Part shown: positions 46,407 through 55,202 of the stretch, one piece after another
Position numbering within the stretch: the first letter of the stretch is position 1
How the letters are laid out: the number at the start of each line of letters is the position of its first letter
Source of the DNA: Rhizobium sp. R634
GTDB lineage: Bacteria; Pseudomonadota; Alphaproteobacteria; Rhizobiales; Rhizobiaceae
Direction of reading: 5' to 3'
DNA length: 64,000 nucleotides
Assembly (NCBI RefSeq): GCF_002211305.1
Contig: NZ_LOKW01000007.1
Coordinates: 62,001 to 126,000 of the forward strand
The notes under the pieces: model-generated
What the model saw: the letters and a program-made list of their open reading frames with translations, nothing else
Told to the model about the DNA's origin: nothing
Database searches by the model: none
Translations under genes and position numbers: made by a program

Positions 46407-47957
46407 TTATTCGTTGATCAACCGCTTCAGCAGCTCGATTTCGTGCGAAAGCTTGGTGTCTCCCGATATCAGCTCCTCGATCTTGCGCACGGCATGCAGC
46501 ACGGTCGTGTGATCGCGTCCGCCGAAACGGCGCCCAATCTCGGGGAAGGAGCGCGGCGTCAGCGTCTTCGACAGATACATGGCGATCTGGCGCGGCTTGA
46601 CGATGACGCGGGTGCGGCGGTTCGAGACGAGTTCCTGGCGCGAAACATTATAGTGCCTTGCGACGATGCGCTGGATATCCTCGATGCGCACGCGGCGCGG
46701 TTCGCCGGAGCCGACGAGATGGGCAAGCAACTCGTCCACGCGCTCGATCGACAGGTTCGGCTCGAAGGAGCGGCGGAAGATCAGCTGGTTGAAGGCGCCC
46801 TCCAACTCGCGGCCGCTGGCCGTGACGTTGCGGGCGACGTGCTGCAGCAGATCGGCCGGGATTTCCAGCGACGGATCCTCCTGGCGGGCCGCGGCAAGGC
46901 GACGCTTGAGGATTTCGAGGCGCATCTCGTAATCCGGCGCGTCGAGTTCGATCGCCACACCGCCCTGCAGGCGCGAACGGACGCGCGGGTCGAGCGATTC
47001 CAGCTCCCAGGGCGCGCGGTCGGCGGCGACAACCACCTGCTTGGCGCTGTCGAGCAGCATGTTCAAGAGATGGCAGAACTCATGCTGGATCATCTTGCCC
47101 TGCAGGAACTGCATGTCGTCGATGATCAGCAGGTCGATGTTACGCAGCGAATCCTTCAGCGTCAGCGCATCATTGTCGCGGATCGCGGTCGCAAAACGCC
47201 ACATGAAATATTCGGCCGTCAGATAGACGACGCGCAGAGCCCGCGGGTTTTGAACCGCCGCATTGGCGATCGCCTGCAGGAGGTGGGTCTTACCGAGACC
47301 AACCGTCGAATGGACGAAGAGCGGGTTGAAGCGCACGGCGCCGGAACCGGCTTCCGCGATCGTCTTCGCCGCCGCAAGGGCGACCCGGTTCGAGCTGCCT
47401 TCGACGAAGGTCTCGAAGGTGAAGCGGCTGTCGAGCGGCGAGCCGAAGAGCGGCGAGCCCAGGCTTGCGGGCCTTGCCGCGACGACGGCCGAAACCGCCT
47501 GCTGGACGGCCTGACCGGCCGGCTGGGCGCTGACCGGGCGGCGCATCTGTGCGGGAGCGGCCGGCTCCGGCTGGACGACCTCGTCGGCAGGCTTCATGCC
47601 GCTGCGCGTTGCCGTACGCACCAGGATTTCGACTTTGAGAATTTCCGCATCCTCAGCCTGGAACAGACCGGTGATGAGATCGAGATAACGATTGTTGATC
47701 CACGACTTCAGGAAGGTCGTGGGCACCGAGAGGCGAACCACGCTCTTCGATACCGAATGCAGCTTCAGCCTCGCAAACCAGCTGGCATAGACGTCTGGAC
47801 CGACTTGAGCCTTCAAGCGCGCACTGACACGCTCAAACAATACGCCTTGCTTCATTTCCGCCTTTGCTTCCCCCACTTCCAGGCGAATGGAGCCGAACGC
47901 CTGCGGTGCCGCATCCCCATTGTCGAGCCCGCCCGCCGTCATCGTATTCATGTGCAT
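46407..47957 (-). CDS. dnaA: Chromosomal replication initiator protein DnaA
   Basis: The AAA+ initiator that unwinds oriC. From ATG 47957 it has 516 residues: domain I ([20 protein letters not shown]), a variable Ala/Pro linker (about 110-160), the ATPase domain with Walker [21 protein letters not shown] (about 215-234) and Walker [15 protein letters not shown], and C-terminal domain IV with the DnaA signature [20 protein letters not shown]. Two starts are credible, each preceded by AAAGGCGG: 47957 ([10 protein letters not shown]) and 47855 ([11 protein letters not shown], 482 residues). The frame itself is open to 47978. The upstream region carries seven GANTC sites. In rhizobia dnaA is usually far from oriC. 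Confidence 0.95.
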   Translation of the reverse strand: MHMNTMTAGGLDNGDAAPQAFGSIRLEVGEAKAEMKQGVLFERVSARLKAQVGPDVYASWFARLKLHSVSKSVVRLSVPTTFLKSWINNRYLDLITGLFQAEDAEILKVEILVRTATRSGMKPADEVVQPEPAAPAQMRRPVSAQPAGQAVQQAVSAVVAARPASLGSPLFGSPLDSRFTFETFVEGSSNRVALAAAKTIAEAGSGAVRFNPLFVHSTVGLGKTHLLQAIANAAVQNPRALRVVYLTAEYFMWRFATAIRDNDALTLKDSLRNIDLLIIDDMQFLQGKMIQHEFCHLLNMLLDSAKQVVVAADRAPWELESLDPRVRSRLQGGVAIELDAPDYEMRLEILKRRLAAARQEDPSLEIPADLLQHVARNVTASGRELEGAFNQLIFRRSFEPNLSIERVDELLAHLVGSGEPRRVRIEDIQRIVARHYNVSRQELVSNRRTRVIVKPRQIAMYLSKTLTPRSFPEIGRRFGGRDHTTVLHAVRKIEELISGDTKLSHEIELLKRLINE

Positions 47958-48442
47958 AATGCCGCCTTTCAATTCCACCGGGCGGCTTCCGCTAAAATAG
48001 CCGCCCGATCATTCCCCGCCTTGGCGGGCTGGCGGCATCCTCATGAAGCCGCTCACCTGCCGGTTCACTCAAACACGGCGCAGAACACCGTTGCAGGTAC
48101 CGCGTTCATGCGGCAACCTTCATCGGCCTTCCGTGCCAGGCTGGCGGTCAATCCTCGTTTTCGGCCGACCAACCCGAACGCAATATTCCTTACCCCTATC
48201 CCGCAGCCTCGCGTTAAACGTGTGGCTGCCATAGGCACAAAACATCCCCGTTCCGTAACAGCCACGTTACGGCCCAAATCCGTCAAGTGCTTGAAAAAAC
48301 GGAAGCGCAAGGCTCCGTAACAAATGGCACAAACTTATCGCCCTGCCGACGTGGCAGTTAAGACCGAGCCTCTGCAGGTGATGTCCGCGCCCTTTGTTGG
48401 AAGCCATTTAGGCAGGATCAAAAGGCAAGATCAACGATGAAT
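47958..48442. other. dnaA leader half of the dnaA-rpsT gap, no supported gene
   Basis: This is the left part of an 841-base gap between dnaA and rpsT. I found no RNA gene, no convincing DnaA box (TTATNCACA, both strands) and no supported coding sequence. An 81-codon leftward frame at 48065-48310 lacks a ribosome binding site and any recognisable protein feature. It probably holds the dnaA leader. GANTC is absent here, in contrast to the right part. Confidence 0.5.
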
Positions 48443-48741
48443 TTTACGCAAAATTAAGAAGCGGCCATTGACTCCGCCCGCCCTTTTCGGGCGTCACACC
48501 AGCGTCAAAAAAGAATCGCTTTTGAATCAAGGAGATTCCCCTTTCGGGCTATTTTGACACGCATGGAAAGAAAAAAAATAAAAATCTTCTTGACTCGCCA
48601 ATGGTCCGGCAAGCTTCGGCCAGAGTCGCGCAGCATGAAAGCATCCTTGCGCAAGCCATTGTTTTTAAACAACTTTTCCTGTCATGGCGCTGACACGAAA
48701 CGGTCGTGAGATTAACCATGAAAGGGCCGATCGGCGGAATC
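48443..48741. promoter_or_regulatory. GANTC-dense regulatory region upstream of dnaA
   Basis: Seven GANTC (CcrM methylation) sites occur at 48470, 48513, 48524, 48534, 48592, 48623 and 48737, where about one would be expected in 270 bases. TTTA-N7-TTAA at 48443-48457 is one mismatch from the CtrA site TTAA-N7-TTAA. A TTGACA is present at 48554 on the plus strand. The region is more AT-rich than the coding DNA. Cell-cycle control of dnaA by CcrM methylation and CtrA is known from Caulobacter; its use here is inference. Confidence 0.55.
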
Positions 48742-48768
48742 GAAAAAGCCCGGTAAAATTACCGGGCT
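48742..48768 (-). terminator. Rho-independent terminator of rpsT
   Basis: AGCCCGGTAA (48747-48756) pairs with TTACCGGGCT (48759-48768), a perfect 10-bp stem, and on the minus strand five T residues follow (48746-48742). It lies 30 bases after the rpsT stop. Confidence 0.9.
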
Positions 48769-48798
48769 AATCATAACGAAGTGGTCGTTAACGGAAGA

Positions 48799-49077
48799 TT
48801 ACGCGGTCGCGGAGACCGAAAGAGCCTTCACACGAGCGGCCAGGCGCGAGACCTTGCGGGATGCCGTGTTGGAGTGAAGTACGCCCTTGCTGGCGGCGCG
48901 GGCAAGCTCCGGCTGAGCGGCCAGGAAAGCCGCCTTCGCCTTGTCGGCGTCACCGGATGCGATAGCCTCTTCGACCTGGCGAACGAAAGTACGAACGCGC
49001 GAGCGACGAGCCTTATTGACGTCGGTACGGCGGGCGATCTTGCGGGTCGCTTTTTTCGCCGAAGTTGTATTGGCCAT
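48799..49077 (-). CDS. rpsT: 30S ribosomal protein S20
   Basis: S20 binds the 5' domain and helix 44 of 16S rRNA. It is 92 codons long by the window's reading ([20 protein letters not shown], then [20 protein letters not shown]), highly basic and helical, ending [11 protein letters not shown] 49077 is used because [10 protein letters not shown] is the family N-terminus and GAGAGAGG precedes it; an upstream in-frame extension to 49104 is not needed. A sigma-70 promoter is visible at 49198-49226. S20 next to dnaA on the same strand is a common alphaproteobacterial arrangement. Confidence 0.95.
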   Translation of the reverse strand: MANTTSAKKATRKIARRTDVNKARRSRVRTFVRQVEEAIASGDADKAKAAFLAAQPELARAASKGVLHSNTASRKVSRLAARVKALSVSATA

Positions 49078-49197
49078 GGATGCCTCTCTCAAGAATTCGA
49101 ACAAACTCCGCCATTACCGCGGGCCCTGCGGCCACCAAATCCAGCAATGCGGGAGCAATCGCGGAAAACCAGACCGGCTTTCCGAACCGTGGGCGGG

Positions 49198-49226
49198 CAT
49201 ATAACCCTAAAGCCGGCCCACGTCAA
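49198..49226 (-). promoter_or_regulatory. Sigma-70 promoter of rpsT
   Basis: On the minus strand TTGACG (complement of 49221-49226), 17 bases, then TATATG (complement of 49198-49203). This predicts a leader of roughly 115 bases before the rpsT ATG, long enough for ribosomal-protein feedback. Confidence 0.65.
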
Positions 49227-49268
49227 CGCGGATTTTCAAGCTTTCCAGCCGTAAGCGCCGAAAAGCAT

Positions 49269-50042
49269 TCAACGGTGCTTGAAGGCAGGTTTGCGCTTCT
49301 CGACGAAGGCCGCCATGCCTTCTTTCTGATCATCGGTGGCGAAGAGGCTGTGAAAGAGGCGGCGCTCGAACCGCAGCCCCTCCTCCAGCGTCGTCTCGAA
49401 GGCGCGGTTGACCGCCTCCTTGGCCATCATCACCGAGGGCTGCGAAAGCGAGGCGATCTTTTCCGCCGCGGCAAGAGCCTCCTCGAGCAGCCGTTCGGGC
49501 GCCACCACACGCGAAACGAGTCCCGATCGTTCGGCCTCGGCCGCATCCATCATCCGGCCGGTCAGCACGAGATCCATCGCCTTCGCCTTGCCGACGGCGC
49601 GTGTCAGCCGCTGCGAACCGCCCATGCCGGGAATGACGCCGAGGGTGATTTCCGGTTGGCCGAACTTGGCCGTCTCCGAGGCGATGATGAAATCGCACAT
49701 CATGGCGAGCTCGCAGCCGCCGCCGAGCGCAAAACCGCTGACGGCGGCGATGACAGGCTTGCGAGCCTTGGCGATATCATCCCAGCCGCTGATGAAATCA
49801 ATCTTATACATGTCGGCAAACTGGAGCGACTGCATTTCCTTGATGTCGGCGCCGGCGGCAAAGGCGCGCTCGGAGCCGGTGATGACGATGGCGCCGACCG
49901 CCTCGTCGGCGTGGAAGGCGGCATAGGTTTCCTTCAGCTCCTTCAGCACGGTGGAATTCAGCGCGTTCAGCGCCTGTGGGCGGTTCAGCGTGACGAGGCC
50001 GACATTGCCTCGGGTTTCGACGATCAGGGTCTCGTAAGCCAT
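49269..50042 (-). CDS. Enoyl-CoA hydratase
   Basis: A crotonase-fold enzyme hydrating 2-enoyl-CoA to 3-hydroxyacyl-CoA. The 257-residue protein shows [18 protein letters not shown], the oxyanion-hole stretch [16 protein letters not shown] (about 57-72) and [20 protein letters not shown] (about 99-118). Both catalytic glutamates are present: one in the GGGCELA segment and one in [20 protein letters not shown] (about 128-147). It is the FadB1/EchA8-type single-domain hydratase of about 257 residues. It starts 21 bases after mutM on the same strand, and the pair is probably cotranscribed. Confidence 0.9.
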   Translation of the reverse strand: MAYETLIVETRGNVGLVTLNRPQALNALNSTVLKELKETYAAFHADEAVGAIVITGSERAFAAGADIKEMQSLQFADMYKIDFISGWDDIAKARKPVIAAVSGFALGGGCELAMMCDFIIASETAKFGQPEITLGVIPGMGGSQRLTRAVGKAKAMDLVLTGRMMDAAEAERSGLVSRVVAPERLLEEALAAAEKIASLSQPSVMMAKEAVNRAFETTLEEGLRFERRLFHSLFATDDQKEGMAAFVEKRKPAFKHR

Positions 50043-50062
50043 GCTGGTCTCCCGGTTCTGTT

Positions 50063-50953
50063 TTATTTCTGACAGGCGGCGCAATAGAAGGTCGAGCGAC
50101 CCGCCTGCACGATACGGGCGACCGTACCGCCGCAGCCCGGCGTGCCGCAAGCCTGACCTTCGCGATCGTAAACTGAGAAGGAATGCTGGAAGTAGCCGAG
50201 CGATCCGTCGGTCTGAATATGGTCGCGCAGCGACGATCCCCCGGCGGCGATCGCATCGGCGATGACGTCGCGGATCGAGGCGACGAGGAGGGCGAGCTTT
50301 TCCTTCGGCTTGCCGCCTGCCGTCACCAGCGTGCCGGCGGCGCGGATCGGGGAGAGATGCGAACGCCACAGCGCTTCGCACACATATATATTGCCGAGCC
50401 CTGCGATGTTCTTCTGATCGAGGAGCGCGCTCTTCAGCGGCTGTGCCTTGTCGCGGAAACGTTCGGCGAGGTAGGCGGCGCCGAGTTCGTTGCCCGTCGG
50501 CTCCGGCCCGAGATCGCGGAAGAAGGGATGGGCGCCGAGATCGGCGCGTCCGACTATATCCATGAAGCCGAAACGGCGCGGATCGTTATAGACGACCCGG
50601 CGCGGTCCGCCTTGACCCTCCAGATGGAAGACGACGTGATCGTGCTTCTCGTCCTTGGAGCGGGCATGGTGGAATTCGCCCGGTGTCTCGGAAGCTGCCC
50701 CTTCTTCGACGCGGAATGAGCCGGACATGCCGAGATGGGAAATCAGCGTGTTGCCGTCGTCGAGATCGACCAGCAGATATTTGGCGCGGCGGCCGAGGCC
50801 GATAATGGTGCGGCCGGAAACCCGTTCCGCCAGAGCATCGGGAAAGGGAAAGCGCAGATCGCTGCGGCGCAGTTCCAGCCTTGCGACGCGAGCACCCTCC
50901 ATCGCCGGCGTCAGGCCGCGTTTGACCGTTTCGACTTCTGGCAATTCCGGCAT
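50063..50953 (-). CDS. mutM: Formamidopyrimidine-DNA glycosylase
   Basis: Removes 8-oxoguanine and formamidopyrimidines and cleaves the abasic strand. The 296-residue protein has the catalytic N-terminus [14 protein letters not shown] (Pro2, Glu3 after Met removal), the H2TH region ([20 protein letters not shown]) and a C-terminal zinc finger [20 protein letters not shown] then [11 protein letters not shown] 50953 gives the required MPELPE start; the upstream extension to 51064 must be non-coding because the mature Pro1 is catalytic. Divergent from ubiE over 150 bases. Confidence 0.96.
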   Translation of the reverse strand: MPELPEVETVKRGLTPAMEGARVARLELRRSDLRFPFPDALAERVSGRTIIGLGRRAKYLLVDLDDGNTLISHLGMSGSFRVEEGAASETPGEFHHARSKDEKHDHVVFHLEGQGGPRRVVYNDPRRFGFMDIVGRADLGAHPFFRDLGPEPTGNELGAAYLAERFRDKAQPLKSALLDQKNIAGLGNIYVCEALWRSHLSPIRAAGTLVTAGGKPKEKLALLVASIRDVIADAIAAGGSSLRDHIQTDGSLGYFQHSFSVYDREGQACGTPGCGGTVARIVQAGRSTFYCAACQK

Positions 50954-51103
50954 CTTAACCCATCTATATCTAACGTGTTTCAACCCAGCACGATGTGCGC
51001 TATAGCGCCTGGGTGCCGCCGAGAGCGCGGCCCAGTGATAACGTCGCTCGCGGTCTTTCGCCATGGCCGCCGCGTTCGAATCTTGAAGGAACGGAGCAGC
51101 CTG

Positions 51104-51880
51104 ATGTCAGAAAGCCGCACTTCCGCCGATGGCGGCATGGAAACCTCCTACGGCTTCCGCGATGTGCCTGATGGCGAGAAGCAGGGCCTGGTCAACCAGG
51201 TGTTCCACAAGGTCGCCAAGCGCTACGACATCATGAACGACGTCATGTCCATGGGCATGCACCGGGCCTGGAAGGATGCGATGATCGCAGCCCTCAACCC
51301 GCGCAGGGAGCCGGGCTACAAGGTGCTCGACGTTGCCGGCGGCACGGGTGATATCGCCTTCCGCATCGTCGAGGCCTCGGGCCGGCAGGCGCATGCGACC
51401 GTGCTCGACATCAACGGCTCGATGCTCGGCGTCGGTGCCGAGCGGGCGGAAAAGAAGAAGCTTTCCAACAATCTCACCTTCGTCGAAGCCAATGCCGAGG
51501 AGCTGCCCTTCGAGGCGTCGAGCTTCGACGCCTATACGATCGCCTTCGGCATCCGCAACGTGCCGCGGATCGACGTGGCGCTGTCGGAGGCCTATCGCGT
51601 GCTGAAGCGCGGCGGACGGCTGCTGGTGCTGGAATTTTCCGAAGTCGAGATGCCGCTTCTCGATAAGATCTATGACGCCTGGTCGTTCAACGCCATTCCG
51701 CAATTCGGCAAGGCGATCACCGGCGATGCCGAACCCTACCAATATCTCGTGGAATCGATCCGCAAATTCCCCAACCAGGAGAATTTCGCGGCAATGATCC
51801 GCCAAGCCGGTTTTTCGCGTGTCACCTACACCAATTATACCGGCGGCATCGCCGCACTGCATTCCGGCTGGAAGCTCTGA
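51104..51880 (+). CDS. ubiE: Ubiquinone/menaquinone biosynthesis C-methyltransferase UbiE
   Basis: Methylates the 2-polyprenyl-6-methoxy-1,4-benzoquinol ring in ubiquinone synthesis. The 258-residue protein shows [20 protein letters not shown] (about 36-55), [20 protein letters not shown] (SAM motif), [40 protein letters not shown] and [17 protein letters not shown], all UbiE signatures. ATG 51104 is used with GGAG upstream, although the frame is open to 50735. ubiB follows 48 bases later. Confidence 0.95.
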   Translation: MSESRTSADGGMETSYGFRDVPDGEKQGLVNQVFHKVAKRYDIMNDVMSMGMHRAWKDAMIAALNPRREPGYKVLDVAGGTGDIAFRIVEASGRQAHATVLDINGSMLGVGAERAEKKKLSNNLTFVEANAEELPFEASSFDAYTIAFGIRNVPRIDVALSEAYRVLKRGGRLLVLEFSEVEMPLLDKIYDAWSFNAIPQFGKAITGDAEPYQYLVESIRKFPNQENFAAMIRQAGFSRVTYTNYTGGIAALHSGWKL

Positions 51881-51928
51881 GGGAATGAAGAAAAAAGAGA
51901 CGAACCTCCGTCACCGGGGCATTCCAGC

Positions 51929-53503
51929 ATGAGCACCTTCGGAGCCTATTTCCGCCTTTGGCGCGTCGGCTGGGTGCTTGTGCGCGAGGGCGTCGTTTCA
52001 GCGCTTCCTTCCGAAGGCTTGCCGCCGCCGGTCGCGCTCGCCAAATCCTGCGTCACGATTTTCGAGCGAAGCAAGGCAAGGCATCAGAAGCGCAGCGACC
52101 GGCTGGCGCAGGCCGTCGAGCGGCTCGGGCCCTCCTATGTGAAGATCGGCCAGTTCCTGGCGACGCGGCCTGACGTGGTCGGCGTCGAATTCGCCAACGA
52201 CCTGTCGCAATTGCAGGACCGGATGGCCTTCTTCCCCCCGGCTGCCGCCAAGGCCAATATCGAGGCCTCGCTCGGGCGGCCGATCGACGAACTCTATGCG
52301 AGCTTCGGCGATCCGATCGCCGCCGCTTCGATCGCGCAGGTGCATCCGGCGGAAGTCGAAACGGCCGCGGGCCGCAAGAAGGTCGCCGTCAAGGTCGTGC
52401 GGCCCGGCGTGCGCCAGCGTTTTGCCCATGACATCGAGGCCATGTACCTCGTTGCCCATATGCAGGAGCGTTTCCTGCCTTTCAGCCGGCGACTGCGGCC
52501 GGTCGAGGTGACGAAGACACTGGAACAGACGACCAAAGTGGAGATGGATCTTCGCCTGGAGGCAGCCGCCCTTTCCGAGATCGCCGAGAATACCCAAGAG
52601 GATCCCGGCTTCCGCGTCCCGAAGGTCGACTGGGAGCGCACCGGGCGCGACGTTATCACCATGGAGTGGATCGACGGCACGAGAATGTCCGACGTCGAGG
52701 GCCTGCGCGCGGCCGGCCATGATCTCAACCTGCTCGCCGATACGCTGATCCAGTCGTTCCTGCGCCATACGCTGCGCGACGGCTTCTTCCATGCCGACAT
52801 GCATCCGGGCAATCTCTTCGTCGATGCGGGCGGCATGATCGTCGCCGTCGACATGGGCATCGTCGGGCGGCTCGGCAAGAAGGAGCGGCGCTTCCTCGCC
52901 GAAATCCTTTATGGCTTCATCACCCGCGATTATGTCCGCGTGGCGGAGGTGCACTTCGAAGCGGGCTATGTGCCGGGTCACCACAATGTCGAGAGCTTCG
53001 CCCAGGCCATCCGGGCGATTGGCGAGCCGATCCATGGACAGCCGGCCGAGACCATCTCGATGGGCAAGCTGCTGACCCTGCTGTTCGAAGTAACCGAACT
53101 CTTCGACATGGCGACGCGGCCGGAACTCGTCATGCTGCAGAAGACCATGGTCGTGGTCGAGGGCGTTTCACGCATGCTCAACCCGCGCTTCAACATGTGG
53201 AAGGCCTCCGAGCCTGTGGTCGGCGATTGGATCCGCACCAATCTCGGGCCGAAGCGGATCGTCACCGATCTCAAGGACGGCCTGAAGGCGGCGGTGAAAC
53301 TCGCCGAAGCCGTGCCCGAAATCGCAGCGAAAACCGAAAAATTCCACCACGAACTGCTGCATATGAGCGAGCACGGCCTGCGTTTCGACGCGCAGACGGC
53401 GGAGGCAATCGGCAAGGCCGAGGCGCGTCACAATCGCTCGGCCAAGATCGCTCTCTGGGTCATCGCATTGACGCTTCTCTATATTGCCTGGATGCTGAGC
53501 TGA
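51929..53503 (+). CDS. ubiB: Ubiquinone biosynthesis kinase-like protein UbiB
   Basis: A UbiB/ABC1 atypical kinase-like ATPase needed for ubiquinone synthesis. The 524-residue protein has the KxGQ motif in YVKIGQFLATRPDVV (about 70-84), the Ala-rich loop in PIAAASIAQVHPAEVE, the QTTKVEMDLRLEAAALSEIA region, FHADMHPGNLFVDAGG (catalytic HxDxHPGN, about 290-305) and IVAVDMGIVGRLGKKERR. A C-terminal transmembrane helix (about 500-520) anchors it. ubiE-ubiB pairing after mutM is normal for rhizobia; the usual next genes (coaBC, dut) are not here. Confidence 0.94.
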   Translation: MSTFGAYFRLWRVGWVLVREGVVSALPSEGLPPPVALAKSCVTIFERSKARHQKRSDRLAQAVERLGPSYVKIGQFLATRPDVVGVEFANDLSQLQDRMAFFPPAAAKANIEASLGRPIDELYASFGDPIAAASIAQVHPAEVETAAGRKKVAVKVVRPGVRQRFAHDIEAMYLVAHMQERFLPFSRRLRPVEVTKTLEQTTKVEMDLRLEAAALSEIAENTQEDPGFRVPKVDWERTGRDVITMEWIDGTRMSDVEGLRAAGHDLNLLADTLIQSFLRHTLRDGFFHADMHPGNLFVDAGGMIVAVDMGIVGRLGKKERRFLAEILYGFITRDYVRVAEVHFEAGYVPGHHNVESFAQAIRAIGEPIHGQPAETISMGKLLTLLFEVTELFDMATRPELVMLQKTMVVVEGVSRMLNPRFNMWKASEPVVGDWIRTNLGPKRIVTDLKDGLKAAVKLAEAVPEIAAKTEKFHHELLHMSEHGLRFDAQTAEAIGKAEARHNRSAKIALWVIALTLLYIAWMLS

Positions 53504-53535
53504 CAGCCTGCCGGAAGCATGCTGTGTTCGGCATT

Positions 53536-53547
53536 TGGGATATCCCA
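53536..53547. promoter_or_regulatory. 12-bp perfect palindrome upstream of the ergothioneine-type operon
   Basis: TGGGATATCCCA, 46 bases before the first start codon of the six-gene operon, in the 90-base gap after ubiB. It is a plausible operator, but no regulator gene is adjacent and no -35/-10 pair is obvious. Confidence 0.4.
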
Positions 53548-53593
53548 TGTGACGGAAGGCTCGCTTAGTCTCTGAAGTTAGGAGATACGGCAT

Positions 53594-55180
53594 ATGAAGC
53601 ACGAACGCCTTGGCATCGAACTTTCCGGACGGCCGCTCGGTTTTGCCGAGATGGTGACGATTGGGGCGGGCAAGGCGGCGATTTCGGCTTCGCCGACCGG
53701 CATGGCCCGCATCGCCATCGCCCGGGAGATCGTCGAGGATGCGATTGCTTCAGGCATGCCGGTCTACGGCTCGACGACAGGTGTCGGCGCCATGAAGGAT
53801 GTGGAGTGGTCGGCCGACGAACTCGACACCTTCAATCTCGGCCTGGTGCGCGCCCATCATTTCGGCACCGGCACGCCCTTTTCCTGCAATGTCGTGCGCA
53901 ATGCCATGGCGATCCGCGTCAATACGGCGCTGACCGGCCAGGTCGGCTGCACGCCGGAGCTGATTCAGGCCTATATCACGATGCTGAAAGCCGATCTCAT
54001 TCCGGTCGTGCGCCGAACCGGCTCGATCGGATGCGCCGATATCGGCCTGATGGGACAGATTGGCGCGGTGCTGACCGGCGTCGGCGAAGCGGTCTATCGC
54101 GGCCAGCGGATGCAGGCGGCCGACGCCTTCCGGGCGGCGGGGCTGCAACCGGTGCGGATGGCCCCGCGCGATAGCCTCGCTTCGCTCAGCGTCAATGCGG
54201 TGAGCTTTGCCGCGGCGGCGGAAACGACGCGCAATGCAGCGGCCTCGATCCGGGTCCTGCTGGCAACGGCGATGATGGCGGCCGGCGCGCTCGGCGCCTC
54301 CCGCGATCCCTGGAAGGCGGTCCGCCATGTCGGCACGGCGCGTGAGGCGCTGATCGGCGCCTGGCTCTGCAATGCGTCGGAAGACTGGAACTGGCCGGTC
54401 GCGACACATGTGCAGGATCCGCTCAGCCTGCGCATGATCGCCCAGGTGTTCGGCGCGGTGATCGAGAACCTGCTGTCGACCGGCCACAAGATCCTTGCCG
54501 CCACCGGCCGCTCTGACGACAATCCCGTCGTGGTGGAAGGCCGGGTGATGACATCAGGCGGATCGCTGCCGCTCGATGTGACGATCCTCTTAGAATCGGC
54601 GGCGCTCTGCATGGCGCATGCGGCGCGCAACGCCTTCAACCGCTGCGTCATTCTCGGCAACGGCCAGCGGCGCGACCTGCCGGTCAATCTGGTGCCGCCG
54701 GGACGGATTGCTACCGGTTTCGGGCCGATCATCAAGCTTGCCGGCGAGATCTTCTCGCGCGTATTGTCGATGTCCAGCCCGGTTTCGGCGCAGTCGCTGG
54801 TGGTTGCGGCCGGCCTGGAGGATGAAGCCGCCTTCCTGCCGCTCGTCATCGAGCGCTTCGAGCGGCAGATGCAGGCGCTGAAGCGTCTGGCGGCTCTCGA
54901 AGCCTTGCTCTCCGCCCAGGCGATCGACATTCTGGGCGATGAGCCCAGGGGTGTTGCCGCGATGCTCTATGAGGTCGTGCGCAAACATGCAGATTTCTAT
55001 GTCGTCGACCGGCCGCTTTCGGCGGAGGTGGAGGCGATCGAAGAGGAACTCGGCTCGGACGCCTTCCTCTCGAAACTGACGGAGCAGGTTCCGATCGCGT
55101 CCTTCGACGATTTCTTCGCGCTTAGCTCGCCCGAATATATCGAGGAGCGGCTCGCCCGGCATGGGCCGGCAGCAGTCTGA
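53594..55180 (+). CDS. HAL/PAL-like lyase without MIO motif, probable ergothionase
   Basis: A 528-residue member of the aromatic amino acid ammonia-lyase fold. Family landmarks are present: the tyrosine loop VYGSTTGVGAMKD (Tyr58), NLGLVRAHHFGTGTPFSCNV, VQDPLSLRMIAQVFGAVIEN (273-292) and GRSDDNPVVVEG (305-316). The Ala-Ser-Gly triad that cyclises to the MIO cofactor is missing: where HAL has GSVGASGDL this protein reads GSIGCADIG (143-151, so Cys147-Ala148-Asp149). Ergothionase, which eliminates trimethylamine from ergothioneine to give thiourocanate, is a known MIO-less member and needs no MIO because the leaving group is already quaternary. The downstream genes support that role. Substrate assignment is inference; a hercynine lyase is the main alternative. 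Confidence 0.78.
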   Translation: MKHERLGIELSGRPLGFAEMVTIGAGKAAISASPTGMARIAIAREIVEDAIASGMPVYGSTTGVGAMKDVEWSADELDTFNLGLVRAHHFGTGTPFSCNVVRNAMAIRVNTALTGQVGCTPELIQAYITMLKADLIPVVRRTGSIGCADIGLMGQIGAVLTGVGEAVYRGQRMQAADAFRAAGLQPVRMAPRDSLASLSVNAVSFAAAAETTRNAAASIRVLLATAMMAAGALGASRDPWKAVRHVGTAREALIGAWLCNASEDWNWPVATHVQDPLSLRMIAQVFGAVIENLLSTGHKILAATGRSDDNPVVVEGRVMTSGGSLPLDVTILLESAALCMAHAARNAFNRCVILGNGQRRDLPVNLVPPGRIATGFGPIIKLAGEIFSRVLSMSSPVSAQSLVVAAGLEDEAAFLPLVIERFERQMQALKRLAALEALLSAQAIDILGDEPRGVAAMLYEVVRKHADFYVVDRPLSAEVEAIEEELGSDAFLSKLTEQVPIASFDDFFALSSPEYIEERLARHGPAAV

Positions 55181-55202
55181 CTTCAGTCTAGGAGGAAGCG
55201 GC

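Noticed and set aside
48065..48310. 81-codon minus-strand frame upstream of dnaA
   Set aside because: No ribosome binding site, no domain, basic composition as expected from non-coding DNA.
46443..48320. Plus-strand frame of 625 codons opposite dnaA
   Set aside because: Shadow of dnaA extended into the intergenic region; no recognisable protein features.
48563..48709. 48-codon plus-strand frame beginning MERKKIKIF in the dnaA-rpsT gap
   Set aside because: No Shine-Dalgarno, lies antisense within a likely regulatory region, and has no supporting similarity I can recognise.
47958..48798. Chromosomal origin next to dnaA
   Set aside because: No cluster of TTATNCACA-type DnaA boxes or AT-rich repeats was found, and in rhizobia oriC normally lies elsewhere, near hemE.
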